NCBI GenBank assembly: GCA_958353395.1
Contig: CATWSG010000038.1
Span: 1-7,553, forward strand
Origin: an uncultured Collinsella sp.
Lineage (GTDB): Bacteria; Actinomycetota; Coriobacteriia; Coriobacteriales; Coriobacteriaceae
Reading direction: 5' to 3'
Length of the DNA stretch: 7,553 nt
Position 1 is the first letter of the stretch; the number at the start of each line of letters is the position of its first letter. The translations under genes were made by a program, and so were the position numbers. This document shows, piece after piece, positions 5,918 through 7,553 of this stretch. A model generated the notes under the pieces. That model was not told the origin of the DNA and did no database searches. It was given only the letters and a program-made list of their open reading frames with translations.

Positions 5918-7393
5918 CTACAGCGCCATCGTGCGGGCGCGGGCGATGCGCGCCAGGCAGTCGTCGCGGCCGACGAGCGCCATGGTCTCGCCCAGCGGAG
6001 GGCTTACCATGTTGCCGCAGACGGCGACGCGCACAGCCTGGAACACCACGCGCTTCTTAAGGTCCATCTGCTCGGGCAGCGGCTCAAGCGCAGCGTCGAT
6101 GTTCGCGGCTGTCCACTCGGTAACGCCCTCGAGCGCGACCTTGGCGGCGTCCAGGATGGCACCCATGCCCTCCTTGGCCAGGCCCTTGTTGACGGACTTC
6201 TCGTCATACTCGAGCGTCTCGGCCGTAGCGAAGATGGGAGCGGCGACGGTCACGGCGTCGGTCGGCATCTTGGTGCGCGGCTTAACGATGGCGGCAAGCG
6301 CATCGATCCAATCCTCGCCATACTCGACATTACCCTCGATGAGACCCGCCTCGTGCAGCTCGGGGACCATGATCTCGTCGGCAAACTGAGCATCGGACAT
6401 GCCATTGATGTACTCGGCGTTGACCCAATCGAGCTTCTTGGGGTCGAAGGTCGCCGGGTTCTTGGAGATGCGGTCGAGCGAGAACTTGCTGGCCAGGACA
6501 TCGCGCGGGATGATCGTGGTCTCGCCGTCGAGCGACCAGCCGAGCAGCGCCAGGTAGTTGACGAAGGCGTCGGACAGGTAGCCGGCGTCGCGGTACTCCT
6601 CCACCGAGGTGGCGCCGTGGCGCTTGGAGAGCTTCTTGCCGTCGGCGCCCAGGATCATGGAGATGTGGGCGAACGTAGGCACGGGCGCGCCGAGGGCCTC
6701 GTAGACCATGACCTGGCGCGGGGTGTTGGACAGGTGGTCGTCGCCGCGGATGACGTGGGTGATCTTCATCATGGCGTCGTCGACGACGGTCGCGAAGTTG
6801 TACGTGGGCGTGCCGTCGGAGCGGAAGATGACAAAGTCATCGAGCTCCTTGGCGTCGAAGGTCACCTCGCCGTGGACGGCGTCGTGGATGACGACGTCGC
6901 CGCGGTCCTCGGGCACCTTGATGCGCAGTACGTAGGACTCCCCGGCCTCGATGCGGCGGCGGGCCTCCTCGGGATCAAGATCGCGGCAACGGCGCTGATA
7001 GCCCTGGAAGGGGTCCTTGCGCTCCTGCGCGGCCTTGCGGTCGGCGTCGAGCTGCTCCTTGGTGCAGAAGCAGGGATAGGCCTTGCCCTCGTCCCAAAGC
7101 TTCTGGGCGGCCTGCTTGTACAGGTCCAAGCGCTCGGTCTGGGCGTAGGGGCCAAAATCGCCGCCCACCTCGGGACCCTCGTCCCAGTCCAGGCCCAGCC
7201 AACGCATGGCGCGCAGGATGATCTGCGTGTTCTCGTCGGTGGAGCGGGTGGGGTCGGTGTCGTCGATGCGCAGGATGAACGTGCCGCCGTTAGCACGGGC
7301 GAAAGCCCAGTTATAGATAGCGGTGCGGGCGCCGCCAATGTGCAGCTTGCCCGTCGGTGAGGGTGCAAAGCGGACGCGAACGTCTGATGCCAT
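5918..7393 (-). CDS. gltX: Glutamyl-tRNA synthetase (GluRS)
   Basis: This cytoplasmic class I aminoacyl-tRNA synthetase attaches glutamate to tRNA-Glu using ATP. The product is 491 residues, normal for bacterial GluRS. The N-terminus has the family signature RFAPSPTGKLHIGGART, with the HIGH-type motif as HIGG at residues 18-21. The KMSKS-type loop is KLSKR at 254-258. The catalytic Rossmann domain spans roughly residues 1-325 and the helical anticodon-binding domain the rest. A zinc-type element begins with CFC (Cys108, Cys110) and continues to Cys136, but the usual fourth ligand position is Asp138. The common IEDTD stretch reads IDDTD at 43-47. An in-frame ATG lies 39 nt upstream (7432), but the start at 7393 is preferred because GAGGAG sits 6 nt before it and the signature begins directly after it. 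A terminator follows, so it is probably transcribed alone or at the end of its unit. Identification is very secure; discriminating versus non-discriminating specificity cannot be decided by eye. Confidence 0.97.
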   Translation of the reverse strand: MASDVRVRFAPSPTGKLHIGGARTAIYNWAFARANGGTFILRIDDTDPTRSTDENTQIILRAMRWLGLDWDEGPEVGGDFGPYAQTERLDLYKQAAQKLWDEGKAYPCFCTKEQLDADRKAAQERKDPFQGYQRRCRDLDPEEARRRIEAGESYVLRIKVPEDRGDVVIHDAVHGEVTFDAKELDDFVIFRSDGTPTYNFATVVDDAMMKITHVIRGDDHLSNTPRQVMVYEALGAPVPTFAHISMILGADGKKLSKRHGATSVEEYRDAGYLSDAFVNYLALLGWSLDGETTIIPRDVLASKFSLDRISKNPATFDPKKLDWVNAEYINGMSDAQFADEIMVPELHEAGLIEGNVEYGEDWIDALAAIVKPRTKMPTDAVTVAAPIFATAETLEYDEKSVNKGLAKEGMGAILDAAKVALEGVTEWTAANIDAALEPLPEQMDLKKRVVFQAVRVAVCGNMVSPPLGETMALVGRDDCLARIARARTMAL

Positions 7394-7399
7394 GGAAAT

Positions 7400-7405
7400 C
7401 TCCTC
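7400..7405 (-). promoter_or_regulatory. Shine-Dalgarno site of gltX
   Basis: The minus strand reads GAGGAG, 6 nt before the ATG at 7393. It selects this start over the ATG at 7432, which lies upstream and would put the site inside the coding region. Confidence 0.85.
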
Positions 7406-7433
7406 GATTGCAGGATGGATGTCTAACTGCACC

Positions 7434-7464
7434 AGTATAAAGCATCAAAGCAACCTCCGCACAA
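7434..7464 (-). promoter_or_regulatory. Possible gltX promoter
   Basis: The minus strand has TATACT at 7439-7434, five of six matches to the sigma-70/SigA -10 consensus, about 40 nt upstream of the chosen gltX start. This would give a 5' UTR of roughly 30-35 nt. The -35 is weak: the best candidate, TTGTGC at 7464-7459, is 19 nt away. The -10 call is reasonable and the -35 is doubtful. Confidence 0.35.
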
Positions 7465-7500
7465 AGGGCACCGACCCATTCATTGGGGACAGACTTAAAC
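7461..7500. repeat. REP-like intergenic sequence upstream of gltX
   Basis: The plus strand contains a GGCACCGACC stretch, then CCCATTCATTGGG (arms 7475-7478 and 7484-7487 around a 5-nt loop), then GGGACAGACTTAAAC. Short CCCA/TGGG hairpins next to GGGGACAG-type words resemble the REP sequences mobilised by RAYT (REP-associated tyrosine) transposases. Only one copy is visible and no transposase is in the window, so this rests on motif resemblance alone. Confidence 0.3.
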
Positions 7501-7539
7501 CTTGATTATCGACTTTATCCGAACACCTCCCACATTCAT

Positions 7540-7553
7540 CCGCACATGTGCGG
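7540..7553. repeat. Perfect 14-bp palindrome at the window edge
   Basis: CCGCACATGTGCGG equals its own reverse complement. It ends exactly at the last base of the window, so its true extent is unknown. It could be a regulator-binding site, part of a terminator stem of a neighbouring gene, or part of a repeat. It lies about 100 bp upstream of the putative gltX -10 element. Confidence 0.45.

Noticed and set aside
5723..7360. Long antisense open frame (545 codons) opposite gltX and the start of priA
   Set aside because: It is a shadow of gltX: repetitive Val/Gly/Leu/Asp composition, no motif, and no independent ribosome-binding evidence.
7394..7432. Upstream in-frame ATG (7432) as the gltX start
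   Set aside because: The GAGGAG site would fall inside the coding sequence, the extra 13 residues precede the conserved GluRS N-terminus, and the ATG lies within a few bases of the putative -10 element.

Overview
The window holds five conserved housekeeping genes, all on the minus strand. In transcription order (right to left) they are gltX (glutamyl-tRNA synthetase), priA (primosomal helicase), def (peptide deformylase), fmt (methionyl-tRNA formyltransferase) and rsmB (16S rRNA m5C967 methyltransferase). High GC content, mostly C/G-ending codons in gltX and priA, and the character of the proteins suggest a high-GC Gram-positive bacterium, most likely a Coriobacteriia member such as Collinsella. 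That placement is an inference; there is no rRNA or other definitive marker here.

Layout from right to left: 7394-7553 is the upstream region of gltX, with a probable -10 element, a REP-like GGGGACAG-type stretch and a perfect 14-bp palindrome at the window edge. gltX occupies 5918-7393 and is followed by a good intrinsic terminator (5861-5894). priA (3376-5829) and def (2821-3357) are only 18 nt apart. A 330-nt spacer then separates def from fmt; it carries a 102-bp long-armed inverted repeat and a short hydrophobic ORF with its own Shine-Dalgarno sequence. fmt (1570-2490) and rsmB (173-1573) overlap by 4 bp (ATGA). Beyond rsmB, a second intergenic inverted repeat (98-168) starts a few bases after the stop codon, and nothing else is recognisable down to base 1.

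The priA-def-fmt-rsmB order is a widely conserved bacterial cluster. Fmt formylates the initiator Met-tRNA, Def removes the formyl group from new proteins, RsmB modifies 16S rRNA, and PriA restarts stalled replication forks. No new multi-gene system is visible. The points worth following up are a canonical-looking sliding-clamp-binding motif (QLSLF) at the extreme N-terminus of PriA, two stem-within-stem intergenic inverted repeats, a possible 22-residue membrane peptide between def and fmt, a strong shift to T-ending codons at the 5' end of fmt, and a non-canonical SAM-binding motif I in RsmB.
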